A stretch of 64,000 bases of DNA, from the NCBI GenBank assembly GCA_050953725.1, contig JBMNNB010000001.1:744001-808000 (forward strand), given 5' to 3'. Positions 53,165 to 62,503 of the stretch are shown piece after piece (position 1 is the stretch's first letter; every line of letters begins with the position of its first letter). Both the position numbers and the translations under genes were made by a program. A model generated the notes under the pieces. It made no database searches. It worked only from the letters and a program-made list of their open reading frames with translations, and was not told the origin of the DNA. This stretch comes from DTU053 sp012520115. Lineage in GTDB: Bacteria > Bacillota > Clostridia > Oscillospirales > Acutalibacteraceae.

Positions 53165-54169
53165 TTACATTTGCTTAATAAGTATATCAAAAGGCGAAAC
53201 GCTCTCGGCACCGGAGACAGTGCAGTCATAGCCCATTAAAGAAAGGGCCTTTATATTATCACGTTTCTGCCCGACCATTTTCGAAATATCGGAATTGTTT
53301 ACAACCAGCTTATATTTGCCCTTTGGATAAGCCGACAAAAGCCCGGTAGCCTTCTTTAAATACACTCTGCTTTCGCACAATTCGCCGAAGGCAGGGTGAT
53401 AGGGCCCGTCGATATAGTCCGGCTCAACTCCCCCGCCGGAATGAAGCCCGAGCCTTATAACCTTAATGCCTGCGTTGCGGAACCTTATTAACAGCTTTGC
53501 ACAAAGTTCCACAGCTTCACTAAGAGTCTGAGGCTTGTACATTTCTTTATAATAAAGCTCTGAGAGCATGGTGTTTTTCAGAACGATAGTCGGATAGATT
53601 CGCACTGTCTGGGGCGAAAGCTTAATAAACTCCTCAGCGGTAAAAAAGGCTCCTTCGTCATTGTCTCCGTAAAGGCCGGTCATCATCTGAAGCCCCAGCT
53701 CAAAATCATAGCTTTTTATTAATGCACAGGCCTTTCGGGTGTCCTCGGACAAATGTCCCCTGTGGTTTTTAATAAGAACCTCGTCTACCATGCTCTGAGC
53801 GCCAAGCTCGATTGCGGTAACACGATAGCTTTTCAGCAAAGAGAGTATTCTCTCGTCAATGAAGTCAGGACGGGTGGAAATACGGATGCCCTTAAAGCTG
53901 CCGGCGTCTATGTAAGGCTTTGCGGCCTTTAAAAGGCTCTCCATATAATCCGAATCAATTGCGGTGAAGCTGCCGCCGAAAAAGGCTATTTCGCCGCCTG
54001 TTGTGTCCTTACCGCTTGCGATAGCGGTATTTGCGGCAAGCTCAACATCGGCTGCCGTCAGTTTCTCCGTCCTGCCGGATATGGCCTTCTGATTGCAGAA
54101 CAGACAGTCATGCGGACAGCCCTCGTGCGGCACAAAAACCGCCACATTTATATGCTTCTGCCCTGACAT
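53165..54169 (-). CDS. Radical SAM protein (Elp3/YhcC-like)
   Basis: 334-residue radical SAM enzyme. The cluster motif is CPHDCLFC (Cx3Cx2C), and the barrel continues with AFFGGSFTAID, GIRISTRPDFID and AIELGAQSMVDEVL. The pattern fits the Elp3-like/YhcC subgroup (tRNA-modification related), but there is no acetyltransferase domain, so it is not Elp3. The gene is commonly found between rnc and smc in Clostridia and its substrate is unknown. It starts 1 bp after rnc; ATG is preceded by GGGG. Confidence 0.85.
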   Translation of the reverse strand: MSGQKHINVAVFVPHEGCPHDCLFCNQKAISGRTEKLTAADVELAANTAIASGKDTTGGEIAFFGGSFTAIDSDYMESLLKAAKPYIDAGSFKGIRISTRPDFIDERILSLLKSYRVTAIELGAQSMVDEVLIKNHRGHLSEDTRKACALIKSYDFELGLQMMTGLYGDNDEGAFFTAEEFIKLSPQTVRIYPTIVLKNTMLSELYYKEMYKPQTLSEAVELCAKLLIRFRNAGIKVIRLGLHSGGGVEPDYIDGPYHPAFGELCESRVYLKKATGLLSAYPKGKYKLVVNNSDISKMVGQKRDNIKALSLMGYDCTVSGAESVSPFDILIKQM

Positions 54170-54170
54170 A

Positions 54171-54839
54171 TCAAAGCCCCATCAGGGATAAAGCCTCTTT
54201 TGCGGCAAGCTGCTCCGCCTGCTTTTTGCTCTTTCCCTTGCCTCGGCCTATTACATTTGCATTGAGCCTTACTTCAACCTCAAAGCTCTTTGCGTGGTCA
54301 GGACCTGATTCCTTAACAAGCACATACTCCAGCAATTCGCCGGGGTTTTTCTGAACGATCTCCTGCAATACCGTCTTTGCGTCGTTTATCGTATAGTATT
54401 CGGCGGAAAAATCCTCAAGGAAGGCTGTCACAAACTTTGTGGCAGGCTTTATTCCGCCGTCTAAGTAAATTGCGGCAATCAATGCTTCAAAGGCGTCCGC
54501 AAGTATGGAGGGGCGTTCATTGCCCTTTGAGTTTTTCTCGCCCTTGCCGAGCAAGAGGTGCTTTCCGAGTCCTATTCTGTTAGCAAAGGCAGACAGGGAC
54601 TTTTCGCAGACTGCGGCGGCTCTGAGCTTTGTAAGCTCCCCCTCGGGCAAGTCCTGCTCACGGGCAAAGAAAAACTCAGCGGTAATAAAGCCGAGAACGG
54701 AATCCCCCAAGAATTCCAGTCTTTCGTTAGACTCAAACTTACCGCCGCTTTCATTTGCGTATGAGGAATGGGTGAGAGCCCTGATTAACAGGCTCTCATC
54801 CTTAAATTCGTATCCGATTTTTTTTATGAGTTCTTTCAT
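54171..54839 (-). CDS. rnc: Ribonuclease III
   Basis: 222-residue double-strand RNase processing rRNA and mRNA. The catalytic signature is NERLEFLGDSVLGF with the essential Glu and Asp, a second acidic pair is in DAFEALIAAIYLDGG, and the C-terminal double-stranded RNA-binding domain ends in GKGKSKKQAEQLAAKEAL. Length is normal. It sits between the ACP-like gene and the radical SAM gene. Confidence 0.95.
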   Translation of the reverse strand: MKELIKKIGYEFKDESLLIRALTHSSYANESGGKFESNERLEFLGDSVLGFITAEFFFAREQDLPEGELTKLRAAAVCEKSLSAFANRIGLGKHLLLGKGEKNSKGNERPSILADAFEALIAAIYLDGGIKPATKFVTAFLEDFSAEYYTINDAKTVLQEIVQKNPGELLEYVLVKESGPDHAKSFEVEVRLNANVIGRGKGKSKKQAEQLAAKEALSLMGL

Positions 54840-54856
54840 TTTTATCTCGCCTTTGT

Positions 54857-55090
54857 CTATGATAGCTCAACGGCGGTTTTTATCAAGGATACAAGGTCGT
54901 CAACCGTTTCTATATCAGCGATTTCATCCTCGTGAATTTCAATGTCAAATTCGTCCTCAAGTGTTGAGGCAAGCTCACGCATATCGATTTCGTCGGCACC
55001 CAGCTCTTCAAAAGACATTTCCTCGTTAAGGTCCTCTTCGGGAATGTTAAAATGCTCGGCTATAATAGGTGCAACTCTTTCGAATATCAT
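54857..55090 (-). CDS. Acyl carrier protein-like, lacking the phosphopantetheine serine
   Basis: 77-residue four-helix acidic ACP fold located exactly where acpP is found (plsX-acp-rnc). The attachment motif, normally GADSLD, reads GADEID: residue 34 is Glu (codon GAA), and a change from any Ser codon needs at least two base changes, so this is not a single read error. Helix II continues MRELASTLEDEFDIEI. It therefore cannot take a 4'-phosphopantetheine group and cannot carry acyl chains in the usual way. It may be a structural or regulatory ACP paralogue, or act by binding partners through its acidic surface. AGGAGTGA precedes the ATG. Confidence 0.88.
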   Translation of the reverse strand: MIFERVAPIIAEHFNIPEEDLNEEMSFEELGADEIDMRELASTLEDEFDIEIHEDEIADIETVDDLVSLIKTAVELS

Positions 55091-55097
55091 TAATCAA

Positions 55098-56108
55098 TCA
55101 CTCCTGATTAGATTTGGATTTTGGTATTGGCAGATTGTTTTCAATTTCGGCAACAACGTCCTTTTCAGCGAACATTTTTGCCTGCCTGATGGCGTTTTTG
55201 AAGGCTCTCGCATCAGAGGAGCCGTGCGCCTTGATGACGGGCTTAGTTATGCCCATAAGCGGAGCGCCGCCGAATTCCTTATAATCCATTTTGCTCTTAA
55301 ATTCGTCAATTCCGCTTTTTACAAGCAGGGCGGAAAGCATAGTCAAAGCGTTCTTCTTGAACATTGCCTTAATCATGCCGCCTAAAGCTCCTGCTGCGCC
55401 TTCATAGGTCTTGAGAATAATATTACCTGTAAATCCGTCTGCTACTACTACATCAGCCTTTCCGTAAGGAATATCCCTTGCTTCAATATTTCCTATAAAG
55501 TTATAGTTTGCCTCCTTCATCAGAGCGTATGCCTCTTGATAAAGTTCGGTTCCCTTTGTTTCCTCCTCGCCGATATTCGCAAGACCCACACGGGGGGATG
55601 CAACATTCATTATCTGACGCATATAAATGTCGCCCATAATGGCGAATTGGTTAAGGAATTCGGGAGTGCATTCCACATTTGCTCCCGCATCAAGGAGAAT
55701 AAATGGGTTCTCTGCCGAGGGCATAAGAGTGCCGATAGCGGCTCTTTTTATTCCCTTGATTCTTTTTACAATGAATGTACCGCCTACGACCAATGCGCCC
55801 GTGCTGCCTGCGGATACAAAGGCGTCTCCCCTGCCGTCAGCCAGCAGTGACAGTCCGACAGCCATTGATGAATCCTGCTTGGACTTGATAACGGTCATCG
55901 GGGAATCGAAGGCCGTGATAATCGAGCCTGACTCGACTATATCCATTGAGCTTATGTCTATGTTGTTTTCTTCGGCTGCTTTTTTGATTTCTGCCTTATT
56001 GCCCACAAGGGTAATCTGGACGGAAAGTTCCTCGGCAGCCAAAGCCGAGCCCTTCAGTATCTCAACAGGTGCATTATCTCCGCCGAAAGCGTCAACTATA
56101 ACCTTCAT
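55098..56108 (-). CDS. plsX: Phosphate acyltransferase PlsX
   Basis: 336-residue enzyme making acyl-phosphate from acyl-ACP for phospholipid synthesis. It begins KVIVDAFGGDNAPVEILKG and has GSTGALVVGGTFIVKRIKG and the conserved GFTGNIILKTYEG near 225. Length is normal. It is 7 bp upstream of the ACP-like gene, which lacks the acyl-carrying serine, so PlsX must use a different ACP encoded elsewhere. Confidence 0.95.
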   Translation of the reverse strand: MKVIVDAFGGDNAPVEILKGSALAAEELSVQITLVGNKAEIKKAAEENNIDISSMDIVESGSIITAFDSPMTVIKSKQDSSMAVGLSLLADGRGDAFVSAGSTGALVVGGTFIVKRIKGIKRAAIGTLMPSAENPFILLDAGANVECTPEFLNQFAIMGDIYMRQIMNVASPRVGLANIGEEETKGTELYQEAYALMKEANYNFIGNIEARDIPYGKADVVVADGFTGNIILKTYEGAAGALGGMIKAMFKKNALTMLSALLVKSGIDEFKSKMDYKEFGGAPLMGITKPVIKAHGSSDARAFKNAIRQAKMFAEKDVVAEIENNLPIPKSKSNQE

Positions 56109-56176
56109 AGCCTTACTCCCTATTATTCATTGAAAATTATGCTTGTATTCAACATATTATGACAGGCTTTATGAGT

Positions 56177-57487
56177 TTAAGCCTCAAAACCCTTCAGTAA
56201 TTCAAGACTTCTTTCAGCCAGGGCTCTGTATCGCTCTTTTTTATCTCTGATTTTCTGAGGCAGTGGCGGAAGCAGCCCGAAGCTTGCGCCCATAGGCTGA
56301 AAATCGTCTGAGGTGCTTGACACGGTATAGTTTACCAGAGCACCGAGCATGGTTTCAAGGGGAAGCTCTAAATGAGGTTTATTTAAAATGAAATTTGCCG
56401 CATTTATGCCAGCAATAATGCCGCAGGCGGCTGACTCCATATAACCCTCGACTCCGGTAATCTGCCCCGCTGCGAAAATATGAGGCGCAGACGTAAAGGA
56501 GAGATTTCTGTTCAATGCCTTCGGGGAGTTAATGAACGTATTGCGGTGCATTACGCCATACCTTACAAACTCGGCATTTTTAAGAGCGGGTATCATGGAG
56601 AAAACACGTTTTTGCTCGCCGAACTTCAGATTGGTTTGGAAGCCTACAAGATTATACAGGCTCCCCTCGGCATTTTCCTTTCTGAGCTGCAGAACAGCCC
56701 ACGGTCTGTGTCCGGTACGGGGGTCACGAAGACCCACAGGCTTCATAGGCCCGAAGCGGATTGTGTCAGGACCTCTTTTCGCCATTATCTCAATCGGCAT
56801 GCAGCCCTCATAGACCTGCCTGTCAGAGTCAACAGAATGAAGCTCTGCGGTTTCGGCGCCGATAAGAGCATTATAAAAGGCCTCGTACTCCTCTTTGTTC
56901 ATGGGGCAGTTGATATAGTCCGTGTCACCGCCCCTGTCATAGCGTGAAGCAAAGAACGCATTTTCCATATCAATGCTGTCGGCGGTGATTATAGGCGCCG
57001 CAGCATCATAAAAGCTCAGAAAGCCGCCTGATAGTGCCGCAATTTTCTCAGCCAATGCCTCGGAAACCAAAGGCCCTGCGGCAATAATAACCGCATCCGC
57101 ATCTGGTATTTCGGTCACTTCTTCACGGATAACATCAATATTCTCATCGGCTTCGATTTCAGAAGTAACGAGCTTAGAGAACATCTCCCTGTCAACCGCT
57201 AAGGCACCGCCTGCGGGAACCTGAGATTCGTAAGCACATTTGACCGTGAGCGAGTCGAAATGCTCCATCTCTTTCTTTAAAAGCCCTGCGGCTGTCTCAA
57301 TTCTGATAGCCTTGAAGGAGTTTGAGCATACAAGCTCCGCAAAGTTTTCGGAAGAATGGGCGGGAGAAAACTTCTTTGGCTTCATCTCATAGAGCCTGAC
57401 CTTTATGCCCCTTGCCGAAAGCTGCTTTGCAGCCTCGCAGCCCGCAAAGCCCGCACCAATGACGGCCGCTGTCTTTGCCTTATTCAT
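56177..57487 (-). CDS. trmFO: tRNA (uracil-54-C5)-methyltransferase, folate-dependent
   Basis: 436-residue FAD enzyme methylating U54 of tRNA with methylene-THF. The FAD-binding N terminus is AAVIGAGFAGCEAA; SNSFKAIRIETAAGLLKKEM and RGGDTDYINCPMNKEEY are family signatures, and HRPWAVLQLRKEN and GQITGVEGYMESAA lie in the C-terminal half. ATG at 57487 overlaps the end of topA by 8 bp; an upstream frame that enters topA is rejected. Length matches the family. Confidence 0.94.
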   Translation of the reverse strand: MNKAKTAAVIGAGFAGCEAAKQLSARGIKVRLYEMKPKKFSPAHSSENFAELVCSNSFKAIRIETAAGLLKKEMEHFDSLTVKCAYESQVPAGGALAVDREMFSKLVTSEIEADENIDVIREEVTEIPDADAVIIAAGPLVSEALAEKIAALSGGFLSFYDAAAPIITADSIDMENAFFASRYDRGGDTDYINCPMNKEEYEAFYNALIGAETAELHSVDSDRQVYEGCMPIEIMAKRGPDTIRFGPMKPVGLRDPRTGHRPWAVLQLRKENAEGSLYNLVGFQTNLKFGEQKRVFSMIPALKNAEFVRYGVMHRNTFINSPKALNRNLSFTSAPHIFAAGQITGVEGYMESAACGIIAGINAANFILNKPHLELPLETMLGALVNYTVSSTSDDFQPMGASFGLLPPLPQKIRDKKERYRALAERSLELLKGFEA

Positions 57488-59618
57488 CGGCTTCCTCCGG
57501 CTTGTTCTTTGATTTGCGCTTGCGCTCCGCCTTCTGCTCATAGCCGCAGCCTTCTTTATGACATTTAATAATTCCGCCGCGGGCTTTAAACAGCGACTCG
57601 CCGCACTGGGGGCATTTAGCATCTATGGGCTGGTCCCATGTCATAAAGTTGCATTCGGGATAGTTGCTGCAGCCATAGAAAGGATAACCGTTCTTTGAAC
57701 GCTTTGCAATAACGTCGCCGCCGCATTTGGGGCATTTTGCGGATGTTTTCTGAACGTAGGGCTTTGTATTTTTGCACTCGGGATAGCCGGGGCAGGCTAA
57801 GAATTTGCCGAAGCGTCCTACCTTTATAACCATATTTCTGCCGCACTTGTCGCAGATAATGTCGGTCTTGTCCTCTTCAAGCTGAATTTTCACGCCCACA
57901 AGGTTTTCCTTAGCCTTTGAGAGGGTTTCCTCAAATTCGCCGTAGAAGCCGTGAAGCATTTCAATATAGTCAAATAAGCCAGCCTCAACGTCGTCAAGCT
58001 TGGACTCCATGCCGGCTGTGAATTTTGTGTTAACAATCTTGGGGAACCATTCCTTTAAGAGCTTTGTAGTGGCAATTCCAAGCTCCGTAGGCTTTAAGGA
58101 CTTATTCTCCTTGACAACATAGCCCCTGTTGACAATAGTATAAAGTATCGTCGCATAGGTGCTGGGTCTGCCGACACCCGTTTCTTCGAGCATCTTAATA
58201 AGCGAAGCCTCAGTATATCTTGCGGGCGGCTGCGTGAAATGCTGCTCGGAGTTGAGTTCTTTAAGCTTTAATATATCTCCCTTGGAAACGGCGGGGATAA
58301 TCTCGTCCGCCTCCTCATCCTCTGCTGCATCGTCGTAAAGCACGGTAAAGCCGTCAAAACGGATGCTGTAACCGCTCATGGAGAACAGGCAGAAGCGGTT
58401 CTTGGCGGCATCTGATTCATTTGCGGCCTTTATATCGACCTTAACTGTGTCCTGCTGGCAGTCAGCCATAAGGCTGGCGATGAAACGCTTCCAGATGAGT
58501 GTATAAAGCTTATACTGGTCGTTTGATAGCGAATCCTTAACCCTGTCGGGCGTTAAATTTGAAGCAGTCGGCCTGATAGCCTCATGGCCGTCCTGCGCTC
58601 CAGCCTTTGACTTATAAAACCTCGGCTTTTCGGGAATATACTTTTCGCCGTAGGTCTGCCTGATGTAGTTAATGCCTTCATTTCTTGCCTGGTCTGATAT
58701 TCTTAAAGAGTCGGTTCTCATGTAGGTGATAATACCCGTAACGCCGATTCCCTTGATTTCAACGCCTTCGTAAAGCTCCTGAGCGAGCTTCATGGTCTTC
58801 TGAGCGGAAAAGCCGAAGCGTTTTGAGGCCTCCTGCTGCAAGGTTGAAGTGATGAACGGCGGGGCGGGATGCCTGCGGCGTACGCCCTTTTTGACATCGG
58901 CAACAGAGAAATTGGCACCGTCAAGACGCTTTAAGTATTCGTCAGCCTGCTCTTTAGAGCCGATTTTAACCTTGCCGGTTTCATCGCCCACGAAAGCGGC
59001 CTTAAAGACCTTGCGGGCGGGCGGCGCCGTGAGTTTTGCGCTGATTGACCAGTATTCCTCGGGAACGAAGGCATTGATTTCCTCTTCCCTGTCCACAATC
59101 AGCCTTACGGCGACGCTCTGAACACGGCCTGCGGACAGGCCTCTGCGGATTTTCTGCGAAATAAAGGGGCTAAGGCTGTATCCCACAAGTCTGTCAAGAA
59201 TTCGCCTTGCCTGCTGTGCGTTGACTAAATTAACATCTATTTTTGTAGGTTGCGCAATGCCCTTTTTAACGCTTTGCTCGTTAATCTCGTTAAATCTGAC
59301 CCTCAGCTCATTCTCCGGCTTAATCTTTAATAGGTTAGCAAGGTGCCACGAGATTGCCTCGCCCTCTCTGTCAGGGTCGGTTGCAAGATATATTTTCTCA
59401 CTCTTTGAGGCAAGGTCCTTGAGTTCCTTTACAATCGGCCTCTTGCCCTGAATTATCGTGTATTTTGGCGCAAAGTTATTCTTAACATCAACGCTTAAAG
59501 TTGACGGATAAAGGTCTCTGACATGACCCATTGAAGCCACAACCTTAAAGCCCGGGCCGAGATACTTTTGAATGGTCTTCGCCTTTGCGGGCGACTCAAC
59601 AATTACAAGATTAGACAT
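57480..59618 (-). CDS. topA: DNA topoisomerase I
   Basis: 712-residue type IA topoisomerase relaxing negative supercoils. It has VIVESPAKAKTI and the TOPRIM DPDREGEAISWHL. The active-site tyrosine is in TGIITYMRTDSL. Three C-terminal zinc ribbons are present (CDKCGRN..CPGYPEC, CPKCGGD..CSNYPEC, CPQCGES..CHKEGC), then a Lys/Arg-rich tail. ATG at 59618 (MSNLVIVESPAK) is chosen; the frame continues upstream to 59684 without a ribosome site. It follows dprA by 34 bp and overlaps trmFO. Confidence 0.95.
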   Translation of the reverse strand: MSNLVIVESPAKAKTIQKYLGPGFKVVASMGHVRDLYPSTLSVDVKNNFAPKYTIIQGKRPIVKELKDLASKSEKIYLATDPDREGEAISWHLANLLKIKPENELRVRFNEINEQSVKKGIAQPTKIDVNLVNAQQARRILDRLVGYSLSPFISQKIRRGLSAGRVQSVAVRLIVDREEEINAFVPEEYWSISAKLTAPPARKVFKAAFVGDETGKVKIGSKEQADEYLKRLDGANFSVADVKKGVRRRHPAPPFITSTLQQEASKRFGFSAQKTMKLAQELYEGVEIKGIGVTGIITYMRTDSLRISDQARNEGINYIRQTYGEKYIPEKPRFYKSKAGAQDGHEAIRPTASNLTPDRVKDSLSNDQYKLYTLIWKRFIASLMADCQQDTVKVDIKAANESDAAKNRFCLFSMSGYSIRFDGFTVLYDDAAEDEEADEIIPAVSKGDILKLKELNSEQHFTQPPARYTEASLIKMLEETGVGRPSTYATILYTIVNRGYVVKENKSLKPTELGIATTKLLKEWFPKIVNTKFTAGMESKLDDVEAGLFDYIEMLHGFYGEFEETLSKAKENLVGVKIQLEEDKTDIICDKCGRNMVIKVGRFGKFLACPGYPECKNTKPYVQKTSAKCPKCGGDVIAKRSKNGYPFYGCSNYPECNFMTWDQPIDAKCPQCGESLFKARGGIIKCHKEGCGYEQKAERKRKSKNKPEEADE

Positions 59619-59652
59619 ATATTTACCGTCCTGTATAATAATTTCGGGATAA

Positions 59653-60879
59653 TCAAACTGAATACAAACCGCCTGGGTGGACATTTACTGCGCCTGAAAA
59701 TTCAAGCTCCGTTAAGGCGGTAAGCACATCGGATGGTGAAAATCCGATCATGCTTATTATTTCTTCGGCGCTTTTCGGTGTTTCATTGAGTATATTGTAA
59801 ATCTTCAAAGCACAATCCGATAAGCCGTCAGGAGCTTTCCTCTCTTCTTTCTGCGGAGAAAGAGTCATCTGCACATAGCTTTCCTGACGTGGTTTATCTG
59901 TTTTTACAGGCTTAACAGGCTTTTCTTTTGCAATGCTTTGCGGGATTTCGTTCTGAGAGGCTGAATCCACCACAAGCTCACCTGCGTTTTCAAGATTTAG
60001 CCTGTCCGCATAATGATATACATATTCCTCAAGAATATCAAGTGCGGAAAAAACCGGCTTTGCGCCTTCACGAAGCAGTCTGTTTGTACCCTTGAAGTTT
60101 GAGCTTATTATATCCCCGGGGACAACAAAAACATCTCTGCCCTGCTCTAACGCATAACGTGCAGTGATCAGAGAGCCGCTTTTTTCACCTGCTTCTATAA
60201 CAACCGTTCCGTGACTGAATGCGGAAATGAGCCTGTTTCTTATGGGAAACGCAAATTTAGTGGGCTGTGTCTGCGGCATAAACTCGCTGACGACAGCGCC
60301 GTCCCTTGCAATCAGCTTTCTAAGCTCCAGGTTTTCTATTAAGTAGTTGCTTGCAAGCCCGCAGCCTAAAAAGGCTATGGTCTTGCCGCCGGCATTGAGA
60401 GCGCCTATATGTGCGCAGCTGTCAATGCCCTTCGCCCCGCCGCTTACAACAAGCGCACCCGCTTTTGTAAGTGAATATGACAGCGCAGTGGCGATTTTCT
60501 TGCCGTATACGCTTGCATAGCGTGTGCCGACAATTGAAATAGGCACTTCATGCTTTAGAACCTCAGTGTTGCCCCATACATAAAGCACTAACGGGTAATC
60601 GCTCAGATTCTTAAAACCCTTCGGATAGCAGTCATCCTCGGGTGTTATTATATGCCAGCCGTTATTTTCACATTCCTTCATAACGGAATAGCTTTCGGAC
60701 GGACTTCTTTTAATTAAGCGTGATATAACATCTGCCTTAAAAACCCCTGACAGCCGCCAATCCCTGCTGCCGGCGCAATAAATAGCCTCCGGTGAACCGT
60801 AATGGGCAAGAATCTCATCAACCCTTGCGCCTGCTCCAAGGGCATACTGAAGCCATATCCAGTATTCCTTTTGGCTCAC
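59653..60879 (-). CDS. dprA: DNA processing protein DprA
   Basis: 408-residue protein binding single-stranded DNA and loading RecA in transformation. The Rossmann-fold core has VGTRYASVYGKKIA, VSGGAKGIDSCAH and VIEAGEKSGSLITARYALEQGRDVFVVPG. An N-terminal SAM-like region and a C-terminal winged helix (about 345-408) complete the long form. GTG at 60879 is preceded by GGGAG and overlaps the stop of the methyltransferase gene (GTGA). Confidence 0.93.
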   Translation of the reverse strand: MSQKEYWIWLQYALGAGARVDEILAHYGSPEAIYCAGSRDWRLSGVFKADVISRLIKRSPSESYSVMKECENNGWHIITPEDDCYPKGFKNLSDYPLVLYVWGNTEVLKHEVPISIVGTRYASVYGKKIATALSYSLTKAGALVVSGGAKGIDSCAHIGALNAGGKTIAFLGCGLASNYLIENLELRKLIARDGAVVSEFMPQTQPTKFAFPIRNRLISAFSHGTVVIEAGEKSGSLITARYALEQGRDVFVVPGDIISSNFKGTNRLLREGAKPVFSALDILEEYVYHYADRLNLENAGELVVDSASQNEIPQSIAKEKPVKPVKTDKPRQESYVQMTLSPQKEERKAPDGLSDCALKIYNILNETPKSAEEIISMIGFSPSDVLTALTELEFSGAVNVHPGGLYSV

Positions 60880-61661
60880 CTGACCATCTCCCACATAATA
60901 ATCGCAGCAGCCGTGGAGGCGTTAAGCGATTCCGCCCTGCCCGCCATCGGAACCGTAATTCTGTCGGTGCATATCTTCAGGATTTCATCCGATAATCCGT
61001 TTGCTTCATTTCCTATAACGGAAACGCAAGGAGCATTAAAATCAACCGAGGTGACGGCTTTGGCCTCTCTGTCCGGCACAGTGCCGAAAACTCTGAAGCC
61101 CTGCTCCTTTAAAGATAAGAGGTAATCTATAAGGTTGTCCGCAGTAATAACCGGCAATCTGAGAAGCGAACCCATAGCGGCACGTTGGGCCTTCGGATTA
61201 TATATGTCGCAGCCGCCGCCTACAATAAGTCCGCTTATACCGAGCGCCTCCGCTGTCCTTGCGATTGCCCCTAAATTAGAGGGGTTCTGGATGCTTTCTG
61301 CCGCAATATATTTACCGTTGACTTCTATTTTATTACGCATAGAGTCTTTGTCAAGCATTTTAAAAATACAAAAAACGCCCTGAGGCGACTGTGTGTCGGA
61401 CATTTTGTCGGAAATTTCGTCGGTAATCAGATATGCTTTTGAGTCTTTAAGCATGTCTGAAAGCTCATCGCCGAACATATTCAGAGCCTTTTGCGTTACA
61501 TAGCTTTCAGCAATGCTTATGCCGCTCAAATATGCGTCAAGGCAGAGCCTGAGTCCCTCCAGCACAAAGCAGCTGTGCTCACGCCTGTATGAAGCATCGG
61601 AGCGCAGCCTGACAAAATGCTTTACCTTTGGGTTTGTCTTTGCGGTCAGCTCTGTCATCAT
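60876..61661 (-). CDS. TrmH/SpoU family RNA 2'-O-methyltransferase
   Basis: 261-residue SPOUT-fold methyltransferase with an N-terminal substrate-binding domain (about 1-95, begins TNPKVKHFVRLR) and three C-terminal motifs: IQNPSNLGAIARTAEALG, VIGNEANGLSDEI and PMAGRAESLNASTAAAIIMWE. It probably methylates rRNA, like RlmB or TsnR relatives. The start is uncertain between ATGs at 61661, 61658 and 61676; the first two follow AAAAGGAAA, while 61676 has no ribosome site. It lies downstream of the rplT terminator with its own promoter. Confidence 0.88.
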   Translation of the reverse strand: MMTELTAKTNPKVKHFVRLRSDASYRREHSCFVLEGLRLCLDAYLSGISIAESYVTQKALNMFGDELSDMLKDSKAYLITDEISDKMSDTQSPQGVFCIFKMLDKDSMRNKIEVNGKYIAAESIQNPSNLGAIARTAEALGISGLIVGGGCDIYNPKAQRAAMGSLLRLPVITADNLIDYLLSLKEQGFRVFGTVPDREAKAVTSVDFNAPCVSVIGNEANGLSDEILKICTDRITVPMAGRAESLNASTAAAIIMWEMVR

Positions 61662-61692
61662 AATTTCCTTTTCCATAATTTTTAGTATGGTA

Positions 61693-61721
61693 AGTATAAT
61701 TCAAATAAATGGAAAAATCAA
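61693..61721 (-). promoter_or_regulatory. Promoter of the trmH-like-dprA-topA run
   Basis: Minus-strand TTGATT (61716-61721) and TATACT (61693-61698) with a 17-bp spacer, just past the rplT terminator. Confidence 0.5.
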
Positions 61722-61722
61722 C

Positions 61723-61757
61723 TCAATAAAATAAGGGAATACCTTTTGTATTCCCTT
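61723..61757 (-). terminator. Terminator of infC-rpmI-rplT
   Basis: A perfect 10-bp stem, AAGGGAATAC (61733-61742) with GTATTCCCTT (61748-61757), followed on the minus strand by ATTTTATT. It separates the ribosomal-protein operon from the methyltransferase gene. Confidence 0.65.
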
Positions 61758-61785
61758 AGCTTTTTTGATTATTAGATTAAACAGC

Positions 61786-62142
61786 TTATTGTAAAGCTGC
61801 CTTTGCCTTCTCGGTAAGAGCTGTGAAAGCTGCGGGGTCAGAAATAGCGATCTCGGAGAGCATCTTTCTATTAAGATTGATGTCAGCCTTTTTAAGACCG
61901 TTAATAAAGGTAGAATAGTTCATACCGTTAAGCTTGCAGGCTGCCGAAATTCTGGTGATCCAGAGCTTACGGAAGTCACGCTTTCTCTGCTTTCTTCCGA
62001 CATAAGCATAGTTGCCTGATTTCATAACTGCCTGTTTAGCAGTCTTGAAGAGCCTGCTCTTAGAGCCGTAATATCCCTTTGCAAGCTTTAATACTTTATT
62101 TCTTCTCTTACGAGTTGATAACGCATCTTTTATGCGAGCCAT
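61786..62142 (-). CDS. rplT: 50S ribosomal protein L20
   Basis: 118-residue L20, basic, N-terminal RKRRNKVLKLAKGYYGSKSRLF and LWITRISAACKLNGMNYSTFINGLKKA. It binds 23S rRNA early in 50S assembly, and in Firmicutes it represses its own operon by binding the infC leader. AGGAGG precedes the ATG. It is third in infC-rpmI-rplT. Confidence 0.98.
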   Translation of the reverse strand: MARIKDALSTRKRRNKVLKLAKGYYGSKSRLFKTAKQAVMKSGNYAYVGRKQRKRDFRKLWITRISAACKLNGMNYSTFINGLKKADINLNRKMLSEIAISDPAAFTALTEKAKAALQ

Positions 62143-62206
62143 GTTTAGTTACCTCCTTGATATTAAAACCTATTAAGGTTTACCGGATAGACAGATGCGG
62201 TAATCC

Positions 62207-62404
62207 TTATTTATAAGGAATAAGACGCTTAATCTGCTTAACGTTGGTGGTGTCTGCTACTGTTGTCTGACGGAGACCCCTCTTGCGCTTTGTTGACTTC
62301 TTGGTAAGAATGTGAGACTTGTTGGCATGAGCTCTGATGGGCTTGCCGGTCTTTGAAAGCTTAAAGCGTTTTTTAGCTCCGCTGTTTGTTTTAATCTTAG
62401 GCAT
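62207..62404 (-). CDS. rpmI: 50S ribosomal protein L35
   Basis: 65-residue L35 (MPKIKTNSGAKKRFKLSKTG; then HILTKKSTKRKRGLR). ATG at 62404 follows GGGAGGA; an upstream ATG at 62422 lies before that site and is rejected. The order infC-rpmI-rplT is the standard one. Confidence 0.98.
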   Translation of the reverse strand: MPKIKTNSGAKKRFKLSKTGKPIRAHANKSHILTKKSTKRKRGLRQTTVADTTNVKQIKRLIPYK

Positions 62405-62503
62405 TATTCGTTTTCCTCCCATATAGAAAATTGTGTAAACGTCATAACCGGAAACGCCTTAATCAAAATGATTCGGCGAGTAATTGTATCAGTAAATGTG
62501 CAA

